Origin: Euptelea pleiosperma
Lineage: Eukaryota > Streptophyta > Magnoliopsida > Ranunculales > Eupteleaceae
Length of the DNA: 64,000 nucleotides
Direction: 5' to 3'
NCBI GenBank assembly: GCA_035048495.1
Contig: CM068551.1
Location: 12,464,248-12,528,247, forward strand
In this document: positions 46,612 through 59,329 of the stretch, piece after piece
How the letters are laid out: the number at the start of each line of letters is the position of its first letter
Position numbering within the stretch: the stretch's first letter is position 1
Made by a program: the position numbers and the translations under genes
Notes under the pieces: generated by a model
Seen by the model: only the letters and a program-made list of their open reading frames with translations
Told to the model about the DNA's origin: nothing
The model's database searches: none

Positions 46612-48291
46612 TGGAGCTTTCTTTTTCTTCATCGTCGTTCCCAATTCCGAATCTTCAAATAGTAGACAAATTAGAATACAATATACGAATGTAAACAAGT
46701 TTGTTATGTATGCTCTCATATAACCATAAAGGCTTGTGATTTGCAGAGTGTGGAATGGTTGAAACCCTGAGGGCTGTTACTTATAAAAAATGTGGGGCTG
46801 TTTGGAAATGTGGGCGAAGCTGGAAAAAAGCGCTCGTTTAAACTTTTCTCCCGAACTGTGGCTTGTAAGCACTGCAGGGCCCATTTATTGAGCCTACTTC
46901 AACGACCATTTTATGGTTCTTTCACCTGGAAATCTGGTAAACTTGGGTTTCTTAGGGCATCTCCAACAGCTATCCATAGCTATCATCACATTTGGCTAAC
47001 AATCAGCCTCTTTTACCGATGACAACTTTAACCAAAAGGTGACAACTGCATCAGCTTCTTCAAAATAGCCAAGAGAATGAAAATGACCAAAATACCCCAA
47101 AGCATAAACACACCTCTCTCTCAAACCCAACTCATGGTTCCAGCAAGATCCAATTCATGATCATCGTCATCAGCAACATGGGCAAACCAACTCATGGTTC
47201 TAGTAGCTGCCCTCTCGGCAGATCTGGCAGATCTAGCAGAGGAACGCACACAGGATGAAGGTGGCAGTGAGTCTCTTTTCCAGGTGGGGTCTTCTTTCTA
47301 CTCCGCTTTTCTATCACCCTCTCCTTTTATCGTTGATCATCTCTTCTTTGGGCTCAATTAATCAGATGGTTCCCACTGGAGCTGTCATCTTTGAGATCTG
47401 TTCTCTGTTGCCATCTTCCTTTTAAAGATCACTCCCAACCACCATTATGCGAATTGTAGCATAGTGTTTCGCATGTCGAATCTTGTAGCATTTTGCGCGT
47501 CGAATGATTATAATGAACTGCAGAATGGGGTATGGTTACTGATCCACACGTCGAGATCCAGACTTGGAGGGGTATGGCTACTGATCCACACCTCGAGATC
47601 TAGGCTTGGAGATGGAAGAGCTAGATCAATCTCAGCAAGTTTGTAGAAGAGAAGGGAGATCGTGGTAAGTAAAATTAAAGAGAAAAACTTAACAAAATTT
47701 CTTTATAAAAATAATAATTAGGATTTTTTAAAATAATATTTATAGTAATTAAAATTTTGGGTTATTCTCATTAAGGACCTCCCACAAATTTTCTTTGCAA
47801 TAAGGTGCTTGGAATCTCAAGTGTGTCACAATTAGAGACCTAACTACAATACACCCGACACAATAATGATTCCATGACTTTCAAAACACCGAAATCGAAT
47901 ACTTTTCTATGACATTGATGACTATGATCACTCAGATCTGAGGTTTGCAACCTATGAGATCCGATCCACCACCTCATGCAATCTCCTTGAAATGACTGGC
48001 ATCAAGACACCCAGACATTAGTCGTTATTCTCTCGGCACTAGTGGGGGCCGAAGATGTTTTAGATTCTTCTGTAAATGTACAGACTTGTCGGCATTTCCG
48101 TGATAAAGTCTAACGCCCATCGTAGTGCTTGCAAAAGAGAAGTAAAAGCAAAGATATTGCTCGGATTTATCAAATCAAGTAAATTCTTTTATTAAAACTA
48201 GGTTTGGCCCATCCCTAGCTGGAGCTACATAACAAAATGTAGGTGGACCTACAAACCCAAAATACATCAAAATAAGAAGTTTGAGAGGCAT
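46612..48291. other. Intergenic; 3' region of the gene and no further gene
   Basis: The first 150-200 bases are probably the 3' untranslated region of the upstream gene. A short tandem duplication of about 46 bases (GGTATGG then CTGATCCACA and CGAGATC) lies at 47525-47620. No other feature is recognised. Confidence 0.4.
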
Positions 48292-48575
48292 TTGACTTTA
48301 TCACGTAGAAAAAATCCCCACATTAAAAGGCATAATGTATTTCCTTACAGGGATTCCCTAATTTGCTTTTCAACTCAAAAGAAAATTAAAAAAAGGAGGG
48401 AAGGGAGGACCAGACTCGAGTTGCTTCAACAAAATCGATTCTCTAGCTCCGAGGAAGATGTCACTAGCGATGATTCTTCCTACTTGGCCAGGGCAACGGG
48501 ATCCCTTCCGGACACTTTCATAAAGGTGACACCCACCTTGTACTTAAATAAACCTTGCATACGACCCCCGCATCG
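48292..48575 (+). pseudogene. Unidentified ORF fragment interrupted by a solo LTR
   Basis: An open frame MTLSRRKNPHIKRHNVFPYR continues through RTRLELLQQNRFSSSEED and ATGSLPDTFIKVTP to the CATCG target site at 48571-48575. Beyond the solo LTR the frame could continue from 50182 for about 25 codons. The family is not recognised. It may be a degraded element ORF. Confidence 0.3.
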
Positions 48576-50181
48576 TGAAAAGTCTCTGTTGTCAATCCCA
48601 GGAATGCATAGTTCTTTAGTAATTGATCTCACTCGTTAGAAGTTCTTTGAAGACCGAAGTGTCAACATTCAAGTGGACTTCTTTAACAAATCGAAGAAGA
48701 GCAAAAGTTGAAAAAGACCAACCCAAGTAAAATAGTTCAACTGAAGACAAAGTCAAAGTTCAAGCATTAAGATTTGAAGCACAAATTCAACATATATTCT
48801 CACTCAACAAACGTTCAACATTTCAAAATCTCGTGATGATCTTACTTATTACATCTAAGAGTTTACTACAGGAGGCCAATGGTTCTTAAAGACCCTAGAT
48901 GTCATTTGGACTTAGACTTATTTATTTGGACGCTAAAACTAGCCTTATTGGGAGTTTGCTATGATTTTTGGATGTGTTGGCGAAGGGTTCAGCAGATCGG
49001 CCGACTGGCTCAATTGAGCGGTCGACCGGCCAAATCAAGCGGTCGACCGCCCCCAACAATTGAAAATACCTGAGTTCGACCTGATCAGCAGTTGACCGAA
49101 CCTCCGACAGAAGTCCATCTCTGAGCGATCGACCGGCCAAAACGTGCAATTGCCCCCCCTTTACCGGATCTCATATTGACTTCATAAATGTGTGATTTTT
49201 GGCGCACTTAAGCCATTTAAACGGTATTTTTAGGCCTGTTTCTATTATTTAGGAATAGGCTTATATATTAGAACCTAAACCCTTCCATAGAGAACAAGAA
49301 TCAAGTTGTATCTTTGAATCTCATTCTTTTACTGATATCTTCTGAGTTCAAGAGATTTGAAATTTGTGAGAGCTTCACCTAAACAAACCTAGTGCATATT
49401 TTGTGAAGGCTCTATTTGTTTGAGAAATTACTATCTGAGTGATTCCTTGAAGCCATCTTCTACCAATTAGAGGATCATCTCTGGCAGCATGTCTCTGTGG
49501 TGAATACTTCTCCGAAAATCCTCCATATGTTCGACTTCGTCTAAAGGTGATTAATATCTCTATGAACAAACCCTTTTAGAAAGAATTCAACTTTATCATA
49601 TATGAATATTTAAGATTGGTGGATGGATTTTTACTCATTGTATTGAGTTGAGGATTGTAGATCCTTAAGATATTTATTTCTCTAAAATACTATTAGCCCA
49701 ATTGACTCTCTAGTTGGAACGAGAAGTGATTATCGTATGAATGAGTTGTAGATTGTAGATCCGTGAGAAAAAATATTTCTCTATGAATATTGGCCCATGC
49801 TGACTCTTTAGGTGAGCGAGAAGTATTTTTGCTAGTTGAGTAAGTTGAAGCTTAGTTATTTGATTATTGTTTCAATTGGATATGTTGTAATCCATGATTG
49901 AAATAATATAATATTACTCGTGTTGAGTATTGGAGAGTGGATGTAGGTGTAGAGTCACCAAACCACTATAAACATTTGTATTATATGATTGTGATTTTTT
50001 GCATCTTGTCTCATATACCTCTTTCTTTATTTCGTGGATGATTTGAATTTTGGTTGATTAATCCTTTTCTGTCCTGTGTGATCATTATATTTAAATCCGA
50101 CTTTAATCCGCAGAGAAATTATAATTTGTCCTATCTCCCCTCCAGAACTTATCGTGGTAATTAAAAGGGAATTTCACATCG
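48571..50181 (+). mobile_element. Solo LTR, family B copy 2 (1,601 bp)
   Basis: The LTR 48576-50176 starts TGAAAAG and ends GGGAATTTCA. It is flanked by CATCG at 48571-48575 and 50177-50181. It has a palindrome array at 48985-49160 and a TATATAT box at about 49262-49268. U5 ends CCTATCTCCCCTCCAGAAC then TTATCGTGGTAATTAAAA, matching the inverse of 26151-26270. No internal region is attached. Confidence 0.88.
48985..49160 (+). repeat. GGTCGACCG-type palindrome array in family B copy 2
   Basis: Motifs CGGCCGACTGG, CGGTCGACCGG, CGGTCGACCGC, AGTTGACCG and GATCGACCGG occur within 175 bases, about 100 bases upstream of the TATA box. Confidence 0.8.
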
Positions 50182-50249
50182 GGGTTGTCAAAGTCTTCTT
50201 ATGAAACTTTGTTTCTCACTTGCTCCCCAGTTTTGAAATTCCTTTCTTA

Positions 50250-50995
50250 TTACTATGAGAAGTCCTAGAGGTGGGGATGAATAGGAATATTTAAAAATCT
50301 TTATTGTTTAAGAATAAATACTGAGATAATAACAATTGAATTATACGCACATACATTTACACGATAGCAATTAAGGCATTCAACCACATAAGCAATATAA
50401 GTAAGAGACAACAAGGAGGCACAATCACGCAACACGAAATTTTATAATCGTTCGGTGAATCCACACCTACGTCCAATCTCAAGCGTTCTACATAAGCTAA
50501 ATCTTTTATTCAATCAATTAAGCGTTATAATCTATACAATTGAAAGAATAATATTGGGAATTCACCCAACCAAGCACAAACAAGAATCTTCTTAAGGCAA
50601 TGGAATCCAACCAAGCTCAACCCAACCGAGAATCCATGAAACCAATTCTAATTAGGAATCCACCCAACCTATGGGAGTACTCTCAATGAGTCCTAAGAGA
50701 CTATCAACTCTCCTCAACTCCACTAGGATAAGACAATCAATGTGATACATGCAAATGCTTCTTTGATAGATTGATAACAAATCAAACCACTAACCTCTCT
50801 TGATGTACAAGTGTGAGAGGTGTTGAAGTTTCTCGAGTTAACTACTTCAAGCTTTAACAAAGCTCTAAGAATTAGAGTCTTCCTTTAAAGCAGTTTGACA
50901 AGGATGAAGAAGGTTTGTAGTGAAGAAAAAAGCCAAGAAAGTTTCCTAAAAGGTTTATTATTTTGTGTGGAGATTCAAAGAGATTGAAAGCACTT
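50250..50995 (-). mobile_element. LTR fragment related to families A and B
   Basis: The phrase GAAGTCCTAGAGGTGGGGAT then GAATAGGAA at about 50256-50285 is the inverse of an LTR 3' end of the same type as family B. The stretch TTATAATCGTTCGGTGAATC then CACACCTACGTCCA at about 50442-50475 matches a conserved internal region of family B (27850-27885). The rest is diverged and the 5' end is missing. Confidence 0.6.
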
Positions 50996-51029
50996 GGTCT
51001 AAGGATTCGCGGGACCTAAAGGGGGTGAA

Positions 51030-52015
51030 TAGGTCTAATTCAATTATATATCAATTAAAAATACTCATTAACCTATTCAAATCTATTCAGTCAATGATCA
51101 AGGATCCATCGCATGATGTGACTAGCAGAAGTAATTAAACAAATAAAACAATCACACAATAGAAACACAATTTTTACGAAGAAAACCAATTGGGAAATAC
51201 CTCAGGATCACGTCCAGTCAAAGAAAAGCACTAACAGAAATCAGAGATACAAACTATAACCCACACACACGATTCACGTCTGAATTCAACTCCACACGAG
51301 CTTCAGCCGTCGATCTACTGCATTACCTTATATCTGTACTCCTCGAATCACATGAGAATGCCTTTAAGGCTTTGTCTTCGAGTTAATCAGAAATCACACT
51401 GAATCATGCCTACTCGCTACCACTAGTACACACTCTTACACTAGGGTGGGGCATACATACTAGAAGTAAAACAAAACACACTCAACAAAGATGTTTAACA
51501 CTTCATGGAAGAAAGAGATTAAAAATGCAAATTAACCTTAATTATATACCAATTAAAAAGATACTAATTAACCTATTCAAATCTATTCAGTCAATGATCA
51601 TGGATCTATCACATGATATGACTAGCGGAAGCAATTAAACAAATAAAATAATCACAAAATAGGCACACGATTTTTATGAGGAAAACTCAAACGGGAAATT
51701 AAAACCTCGGGACCATGTCCAATCAAAGAAAAGCACTAACAGAAGTCAAAGATATAGACTACACACGATTCACGACTGAATTCAACTTCACACGAGCTCC
51801 AGCCACCGATTTACTGCATCACCTTATATCTGTACGCCTTTAATCACACGAGAATGCCTTCAGGGCTTTTTCTTCGAGTTGATCAGAAACCACACTAAAT
51901 TGCGCCTACTCGCTATCATGAGTACACACCCTTACACTAGGGTTGGACATACATACTAGAAGTAAAACAAAAAAACACTAAACATAGATGTTTAACACTT
52001 CATGGAAGAAAGATT
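51030..52015. repeat. Direct duplication of about 500 bp, LTR-derived
   Basis: The sequence AACCTATTCAAATCTATTCA at 51070 recurs at 51570. Similarity continues to about 51520 and 52015, with scattered substitutions and short gaps. The first unit is preceded by CCTAAAGGGGGTGAATAGG (about 51017-51035), an inverse LTR-end motif as in the neighbouring fragment, so both units are probably pieces of one LTR family. Confidence 0.75.
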
Positions 52016-52263
52016 CAACTATGAAGAGTAAAAAAATAAAAATAAAAGAGTTGAATGATTTAAATTTTGTGGGTATATTTACTACAACCCCTCACGAGTC
52101 AAATTCGTCCACTAAGGGCAACCTACGGGTTTAAAGGCTTGCTGCATATGCTAAATGCAGTCGCGATGGTCTGTGAAAGTGGCAGTTTATTTATTTATTT
52201 TTTTGTTTTATTTGGTGGATCGCATGAATTACTAGGGACTAGCAATATGCTGGTTGGGGAGTG

Positions 52264-53420
52264 TGATAAGTCATCATTTTATTCATTTTTACCCTATTTT
52301 TCTTAGTTGATTATTAGAATTATCCTACATAAATCTTCAAACTTACATGAAAAATAAGATATTCTCTTTTCACCAATTATATATTAGATTTTTCTTAATA
52401 ATAGTCAATTACTTTATATTAATATTCTTATTTCATTAGGTACCCGAGCTTAAAACTAAAGCGAGCATAAGTCCAAGCCCAAAGGCTTACGTACAAAAGT
52501 CCAAATCTAAGCAAAAGGGTGGACTACGTTGATAGGCCAAAAAGATGGGCCAAGAAGTGGACCAATATAGTGGGCCAAGTTGGTTGACTAAGTATGGACC
52601 AAGGTGGTTGATATTATAACAAAATGAACGATCCAAATTACAAAAGGCATAAGGATGGCTTTCCAAAAATAAAATGATGGTTTTGGTTTTGAAATTTAAA
52701 AAAGATTGAATGTTTAAGAAATAAATATCTTATCAAGAGAAATTTTTCTTTTAAAAAATAGAAGAATATTTCATTGATTTTCAAAATGAAGTTTTAAAAT
52801 AATAAATTAGTGATTGATTCCATATTGAAAAATGAAAGAATATTAAAGGAAGTTTCAAAATAATAATTTGGTGAGTGATTCTATTGAGAAAAGAAAATTC
52901 TATTTTATATGATTATTTTCATCTTTGAAAATATTTTTTCTAAGAAAAGAAAATCTGAATTCACTAAAGATGGAAAGAATGTTACATATCCCAGCCTATA
53001 AAAGGACCTTCAATGGGCGATGGAAGGAGTTCTTCTCTTGGCTGCTCTCCGGCTGGACATATCTCTCGGCTACATGCATTTCTCGGCTACAGTCTTCTAT
53101 TGGCATCGGATCTCTTTTTCCTTCTTTTTTTTTTCTTTATTTTATTTTATTTTTATTTTAGTTTTGATTATCAAGTGTAATATTTTTCGGTCATTAGAGA
53201 GATTGACATCCTTTGTTGATGATCGGTAAAAACTCATTCTCTTAAAATTAGAGTTAATAAATATTTTTTTTTGTTAGAATTATTTTTGGTTGATCAAGTT
53301 AATTCACCATTCTTACCCCTCTCTGTGGTTTGACCCTTATTTGCACTGTACATAAATCGTTGATTTGGCTTTTGCAAATTTAGGGTTTGATTTGATTGTA
53401 AAATACAACGATCGAGAAAA
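52264..53420 (+). mobile_element. Tat/Athila-like LTR, probably solo
   Basis: The start TGATAAGTCATCATTTTATT resembles the TGATAATG start of the Athila-like LTR in this window. TATAAAAG lies at about 52997-53004. Near 53318-53340 the phrase CCTCTCTGTGGTTTGACCCT is typical of the U5 end of Tat/Athila LTRs. The 3' end is not fixed and no target duplication was found. No primer site follows. Confidence 0.5.
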
Positions 53421-53430
53421 ATACTATCCA

Positions 53431-53700
53431 TCAATTTTTCCTGGCTGGAGCAATCATCTTGACGTTGCTTCTCATCAATCTTATTTGAAGTTGATATTCC
53501 ATTGCCCAATACATCTGTGTTTCCCTCTGAATTTTAGGAAAGTCATTTTTTATTCGAGCTAAATCAAGCTCAATAGTTTCCTCTTTCTCTTGACATTTAT
53601 GGAATTGAGTTTTAAGGAATTTCATTTTGTCTAGGAGGCTAGCTTGTTCTCCTTCAAGCTGATTAGCTATTTCAACATCCAACTTTAAAACAGAGTTCAA
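53431..53700 (-). pseudogene. Coiled-coil protein fragment, family unknown
   Basis: The minus-strand frame encodes ANQLEGEQASLLDKMKFLKT then CQEKEETIELDLARIKNDFP, a heptad-like, charged sequence that would form a coiled coil. It resembles tails of plant transposon-associated proteins, but no domain is defined. Its 5' side is cut by the MITE-like sequence at 53705-53895. Confidence 0.35.
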
Positions 53701-53704
53701 CGTG

Positions 53705-53895
53705 CTCACAGACCGTTTGGGAACAAAAAGTAAAAGCACTTTTACTTGTAGTAGAAGTTACTAGTTGATTTTTTACCTCCAAAATGTCATAGAAATTAAA
53801 AGCGCCGGGAGGCATTCATATTTTTGAGAAGTAATTTCTCTTAGAAGTTAAAAGCTAAAAAATTTAGCTAAAAGCACCAAGGAACATAGACGTTA
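53705..53895. mobile_element. MITE-like sequence with imperfect terminal repeats
   Basis: The left end GACCGTTTGGGAACAAAAAG then TAAAAGCACTT and the right end, the inverse of TATGTTCCTTGGTGCTTTTA, form weak inverted repeats with internal AAAAGC/GCTTTT motifs. This pattern occurs in hAT-type MITEs. The ends and target site are not exact. Confidence 0.35.
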
Positions 53896-54130
53896 TTGCA
53901 ACTAAATGTCTCCTTTTCATGGGTTGATTTTAACCGTGGGAATTTGAGCATTATAGACCATTATTTGAGGTACAAAGATCCACGGGTTTGAAATCACTAA
54001 TCAAGCTAGTCTTTGGTTTGTAGGTCCACTTAGGGATTAGAAAAACATCCATACGGTCAGAGTCCTCTAAGAGTGCCATGTGGCTCATATTGCGCCCTGT
54101 CATTGGCCTGGATGACATATGGCCCTGTCA
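53896..54130. mobile_element. MITE family F, partial copy
   Basis: The phrases TTTTAACCGTGGGAATTTGA, AAATCACTAATCAAGCTAGT, GGTCCACTTAGGGATTAG, CATCCATACGGTCAGAG and AGAGTGCCATGTGGCTCAT match the right half of the element at 60345-60622. Confidence 0.55.
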
Positions 54131-54339
54131 TCAAAGTTTTACTCCTCTGCTTGTTGCCTGATGGATAGTGATGGTATAGCATAGATTAGTAGACTAGTAA
54201 TATGATAATCATGATGCAGTAGGTGGAAGTAAATGTTGACGGTTATGATTTACTTTTCTTTTTGGATTGTAATTTTTGTTAACTTGGAAGGACAAACGGA
54301 CACGTGACGATTTAGAAACTAAAACTCTGAAAAATCATT

Positions 54340-55545
54340 TTTGGTTGAATCTTGAACTCCAGGTACTATTTTTGGCCGTTCGCAGCAAGGATGAAAGTCT
54401 CAGGATCAGAGGCTGGATCGGCCCATCTCGCCCGAGACAATGTGAAAATCCTTTGTAAAACTTTTATCTCGGGCAAGCCAAAGCCTGGTTTGGATCGGAT
54501 TAGTGGGCTCCAATCCCGATCCGGATCACCTAATCTAGACTGGGATTGGCTGAGACTTTGAACCATGGTTCGCAGTTTAAGGGGAAAATGCAACCCTTGT
54601 GGTTGAGGCCATTGAATATTTAGATTCAATAGATCCATGGACGTCGACCGCACATATTTTTGTCTGGTTATCCGTGGGATAGTACGAATGCATTTGGGTA
54701 AGCTTAACCTGAGCTTATAGCTTATAGTTATGGATTAAAGCATTGGGTTTAGTGCTGCCCTCTAGGCCCACTGACCGTATGGATGTTTAACCCAACCCTT
54801 GGTGGATACACACCAAAAATAGTCTTCATTGGTAATCTCTAGCCACTAGATTTTAATTAGTACTTTTTAAGGAGTGATTCTAGCCATTGGATTCCATTTT
54901 TTTGGGTACTAATTCAACAGTTATAAATCATCAATCAAGCTGATTTTTTTGGTCCGAACATGTAGTAAGGAATGGGAACAACATCCATTCGTTAAGTGGG
55001 CCCAGAGGGCAGCGGTGAGTAACAAAAATCATGAGGACATCACTACTCCCCAAATGCTCACACTTGTCTAAGGATACTCCCAAAATGCTCAATAACCTTA
55101 GGTGTTTGAAGGTTTGACCTAGCCTTTAGCGGATCCACACTACCTTATTAGTGTCTTTTAGCCATTGGATTGGAGTATTTATGGATACGAAGCAATTTTA
55201 ATTGTTGATTCAATCATTTTTTTGTACTCACATCCAACGGCTAAAAATACTGATCATGCTACTTTTGCCTGTTAATTCACCTATGAAAGACCATAATACT
55301 GCAAGCACAATGCAAACAAACCACTGTTAAACTGGGTCTTTCAGGGGGTGTTATAAAATACCACCCCAACAAATATTTTGATGGCTCACTTCACAACCGC
55401 ACGTCCCATATCCCACTTCATCTTTGTGATATCACAACTCTTCTGATAAAGTTTCAGGCATTAGCATTATCTCTTGTGGCAATCGTCTCTAGGTCAAGAC
55501 ATTCATGGGATTCACAGTTCAAATATCTGAGTACCCAACTGTCAA
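54340..55545 (+). repeat. Dispersed block S1, repeated at 62640-64000
   Basis: From TTGGTTGAATCTTGAACTCC at 54341 to GAGTACCCAACTG at about 55545 the order of phrases is the same as in 62640-64000, including CACATATTTTTGTCTGGTTA, CTTTTTAAGGAGTGATTC and GATATCACAACTCTTCTG. Insertions differ between the two copies. Confidence 0.75.
54738..55035. mobile_element. MITE family F, complete-looking copy within block S1
   Basis: The left arm GCTGCCCTCTAGGCCCACTG then ACCGTATGGATGTTTAACCC is the inverse of the right arm, which ends CAGTGGGCCC-like DNA (AAGTGGGCCCAGAGGGCAGC at about 54995-55014). It is related in sequence and plan to 60818-61105. Confidence 0.7.
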
Positions 55546-57689
55546 AGACCACGTCGATAAATAACACCCTTGTCCAATACTTACCACGTTGATAAATGAA
55601 AACCTTGTTTTGTGCAAGCCAAACGACGAATAGCTCATGTTGCTAACTATTTTGGCAAGGAGGTTGAGCCACTAGATCATGAACATACATTTCCATTGTA
55701 TGATGAGAGATTGATACTTACATTCAAACTAAACATGAATGACCCTCCATATCATTGTAAACAACCCTCTTATTATTTCCTTCCCCTTCCTAAAATACAC
55801 CACGATGTTAGCACCCTACTACCCTCGGTTCACTCTAGTTATACTGGTTTTTCTATTTTCCTGTATTTTGGCAGAATTACATTCAACCACACCAGCCTGT
55901 CGCTTCTTTATCATGTTCGCATTCCAATCATACATGCCAACCATTTTCAATAATAATAATCCTGGCACAAACAGTAAAAATAAACCGTATGATCTAAGGT
56001 ATTTATTTTTATTCTACAACCCATCGCGAGGTCTCCTCCTTCCAACACAGGGAGCAGCTTGTAAGCTCTTCTGCAGGGGGTTCAGGGATTTTCACCCAAA
56101 AGCTCCAGGCCTTTCTTGCTTGAAAATAAATTGTTCTTCGTACAATAAATTAACCGAATGATATATGTCTCCACGATTTGATAATCGAAGGAAATCATTA
56201 ATAATCAACCATTCCCATGCCTTAGTATTTATCATACTATAATTCTCAATCACATCCATAGAACTCATGCTATTTTTCTCTTATTGTCATCATCATATAA
56301 TTATCAATACACAGAATCATGAATAAAAATTGGCAGCCTTTCGGCGTCAAATTCAAATATCACATGTGAATTCTAATCTCATTTCAACCTTGTACCTACC
56401 TTGGATTGGTTCTTTAATGGAGGTAGAGAATTACGTAAATTCTAGAAGTGCTCGGATGAAACTCTTCTTGGAGAATGTGATTTCCCCTAGTGTCCCCTTT
56501 GATTTTCCCTTCTAGCTCAAGTATAATCGGGCTTTGAATGAAGGTCGATCGGAGCTTTCTCTTTTTACTCTAATGAAGTTTTTATCCTCTCTAATGGAGT
56601 TTCTCTCTCCCTAAAGCTCTCTACCATTTTGATAAAGGTGGTTGAGTTTTATAGAATGAATCTCTAATGCTTATTCAATAAATAGATTGGTTTGATTTTA
56701 AAAAATATTCAAAATTTGAAATATTCCCTCTCAAAGGTTGAGATAAGGGAGAATTCCCTCATTCAACTCTCCCAGATCCATAAATAAAAGAAATGAGAAG
56801 TGATTTTCGTAACTCTCAAAGGGGTAGACTTTTCAACCCTCTAAAACTCTTATTTTTAGTTAATTATAAGTTAGAAATGGGCACAATGCCCATATGTATC
56901 CACTAGGCTTCATTTAAGATTATTTATAAGCCCAAAAGGTCTATAAATTGGCCCTACAGGCCCACCCAATAATTATAAGTCAATAAATCATGCAATTACT
57001 TATATTAATAATTTAAACATTTATTAATTATGCCTTATGTTGAAAATTGCACCATTATGCTCGAATCATCTTAATTCATTTAATTACTCTCTAAATTTTT
57101 CCAAAATCGAAAAAGTATCTATTAAATGTCTAATTTTACCCATGGATCCCACTATTAATGGAAATCTTAATTCAGATTTTAAAATAAGAAAAATAAAGTT
57201 GGTAAGATTATTGAATGTATAGAGTCTATTAATGTGTACGATCATGCCGAAAATGTCGGTTCGTCGTTCTGATGTCAAATGGATGTGTTTTAAACAAGTT
57301 TAGTCCAACTAGGGATGTCGTGGATCCTGCCACTAAAAATTTTATTATTCTCTTATTGTGTTACACACATTATTAGATGTTGAAAAAGTGCCCCTACTCT
57401 AAGATTTGAAAATGTAAAGGTGTCCTAAGTTCATTTGAATGTCAAGTGAATTCTAAGGTTGATTTTCTCTCTAAGGTTAAGTTTTGAAATTTACTAATAA
57501 ATGTCGGTTCTTATAATCTAATAATTAATCCTAGTTAGCAAATTTAAATTGATATTATATCCTAATAAAGAATATTACCCTAATACCCTAGAACGAAAGT
57601 TCAGGGTATTACAAAAAACATATGTTGGGCATAATCTTACGTCAACTTACCATCAACGATTAGGATTTCTTAATGAGTAAATGCAAATG
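55546..57689. other. No gene; possible LTR end at 57614
   Basis: Short ORFs without recognisable domains. The phrase GTTCAGGGTATTACA at about 57600-57614 resembles the 3' end of plant gypsy LTRs, and GGCCCACCCAATAATTATAA at 56960 fits LTR U3 DNA. No start, primer site or second copy was found, so the rest remains unassigned. Confidence 0.3.
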
Positions 57690-58440
57690 TTTGATTTCAT
57701 CGGAGTACATGCAAATTAGTGGACCGAAAAATAGACTTTTGGTTCCCACTTCTAGATACACCTGTCCTTACATTGGCCGACAACGAAACTGGTTCAAAGC
57801 AAGCAAAGAGTCAGGCCAAACTCTCCATCTCCCAATCACTCAAATGCATTCAGAATATAGAATTCCAAACAACACAATCTGACCCTCTCAAAACAAGGAG
57901 AGACAAACACCTTTGTTCAAGCCACCATATCTATAAATAATAAAAAGGCCAACCGAAGAGTTGTGTCAGTACCATAAATCTTCCAAAACCTAACTTATAG
58001 CCCAATCCAACCTTCAACCCAACAACTTCATCAAAATCCTTGTATAAGTTTGTGATATCTTTCCAAACAAGGAGAGATAAGGGGCCCTTGTTTGAGCCGC
58101 CATACCATAAAGAACCAGAAAGGCCATTCGAAGAGTTGTCTCAGGACCATAAATCTTTTGACAATCTAACTATATTGCCCAATCCAACTTTCGACCAAAT
58201 ACCTCTATATATATAAAAATCCTTATATAGGTTCGTAATACCTTTCCAAACACAAACGTCATAAGAGGAACTCCCCTTCATAGCCACTTGCCCAAAAGGG
58301 CCCGATTCATCACTTTCAAAGGTCTAAAACTAAGACCTCCCACCACCTTCAAATTGCGAATGGCATCTTTACCATTCCAAAGAAAAATTCCTTTAGGTAT
58401 TTCGCATCTTGAAACGACCAAAACCAGAATAATGAATAAA
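57690..58440 (-). pseudogene. L1-type LINE ORF2 relic (end of RT region)
   Basis: Minus-strand translation gives FLWNGKDAIRNLKVVGGLSF then RPLKVMNRALLGKWL, the region after the RT domain in plant L1-type ORF2. Later comes SDWEMESLAHSLLALNQ (linker before zf-RVT). Many stops and shifts are present. A stretch around KISQTYTRILMKLLG is a diverged second copy of a neighbouring segment (58020-58215 against 57900-58010), so part is duplicated. Confidence 0.7.
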
Positions 58441-59329
58441 GATTGGAAGGGATAAATTTCTTGTGATCACCGTAACTAGTAAATTGAAATTGAATAAGTA
58501 TATCCAGCACAAAACAGGGATGTAGATACTTTAGTACAACTGGGCATCAATTCAAAATTGATTATTTGTTTCTACGGTACACATTTTCACTTCCAAGGAT
58601 GACCCTTATGACACTTCATATTGTTCAATTGGAAATTGGGCCATTTTCAATTCTATTTCTTTGAAATGTAACAGCAGTGGGTAATGCCTGTATGTTGAAA
58701 AACAAGTCGACATGGTAGCAGAACCATGAATATATAATATGGAGGAGTAGTTCCATGTCGTCTCTTAATCTTATGTTTCATGACTTAAAAATATAGAGAA
58801 TAATCTGAAAATGTTGTTCAGATCAGTCCAAATTAAATCAATAAAAGGTACCATAGATTAAAATCTTCAAGTAATAAATACCCTGAATAACAATTGATTT
58901 TAGTGATTTATTATCTAGGATTCGAAGATTACTTGATGTCTGACAGAGAAACCAATCTTGATCTCATTATCTGATGCTTGGTTAAATTCACAGATCTCCG
59001 ACCTTTGTCTCATTATCTGTAATGCTGCTTGGTTAGCAAATCTCTGTTCTGTGCATGATCTTATTAACTTGGACATTGTGAATCACTTCTTTGAGAGACC
59101 AAGATTGATTCAAAAGGTTCAAAGCACTTTCTTAATTAGAATTTATCTGACATATATGAACATTGTCTGAATGCATTAATATTCACCATCCAATATAGGG
59201 GTAATCAGCATCTGTCTTCTCCAAGGGCTCCAGAAGAATGCTTCAAAAGTACAGTACAAACAAAGGGAGCAAGAAATGATTTTTTTCTCTTACTACAACT
59301 GTAAAAAGGATACTAGGACAATAAATGCT

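Noticed and set aside
55612..56161. Plus-strand ORFs of 113 and 140 codons with hydrophobic runs
   Set aside because: They overlap in two frames, show no known motif, and lie in AT-rich repeat DNA. They look like chance ORFs.
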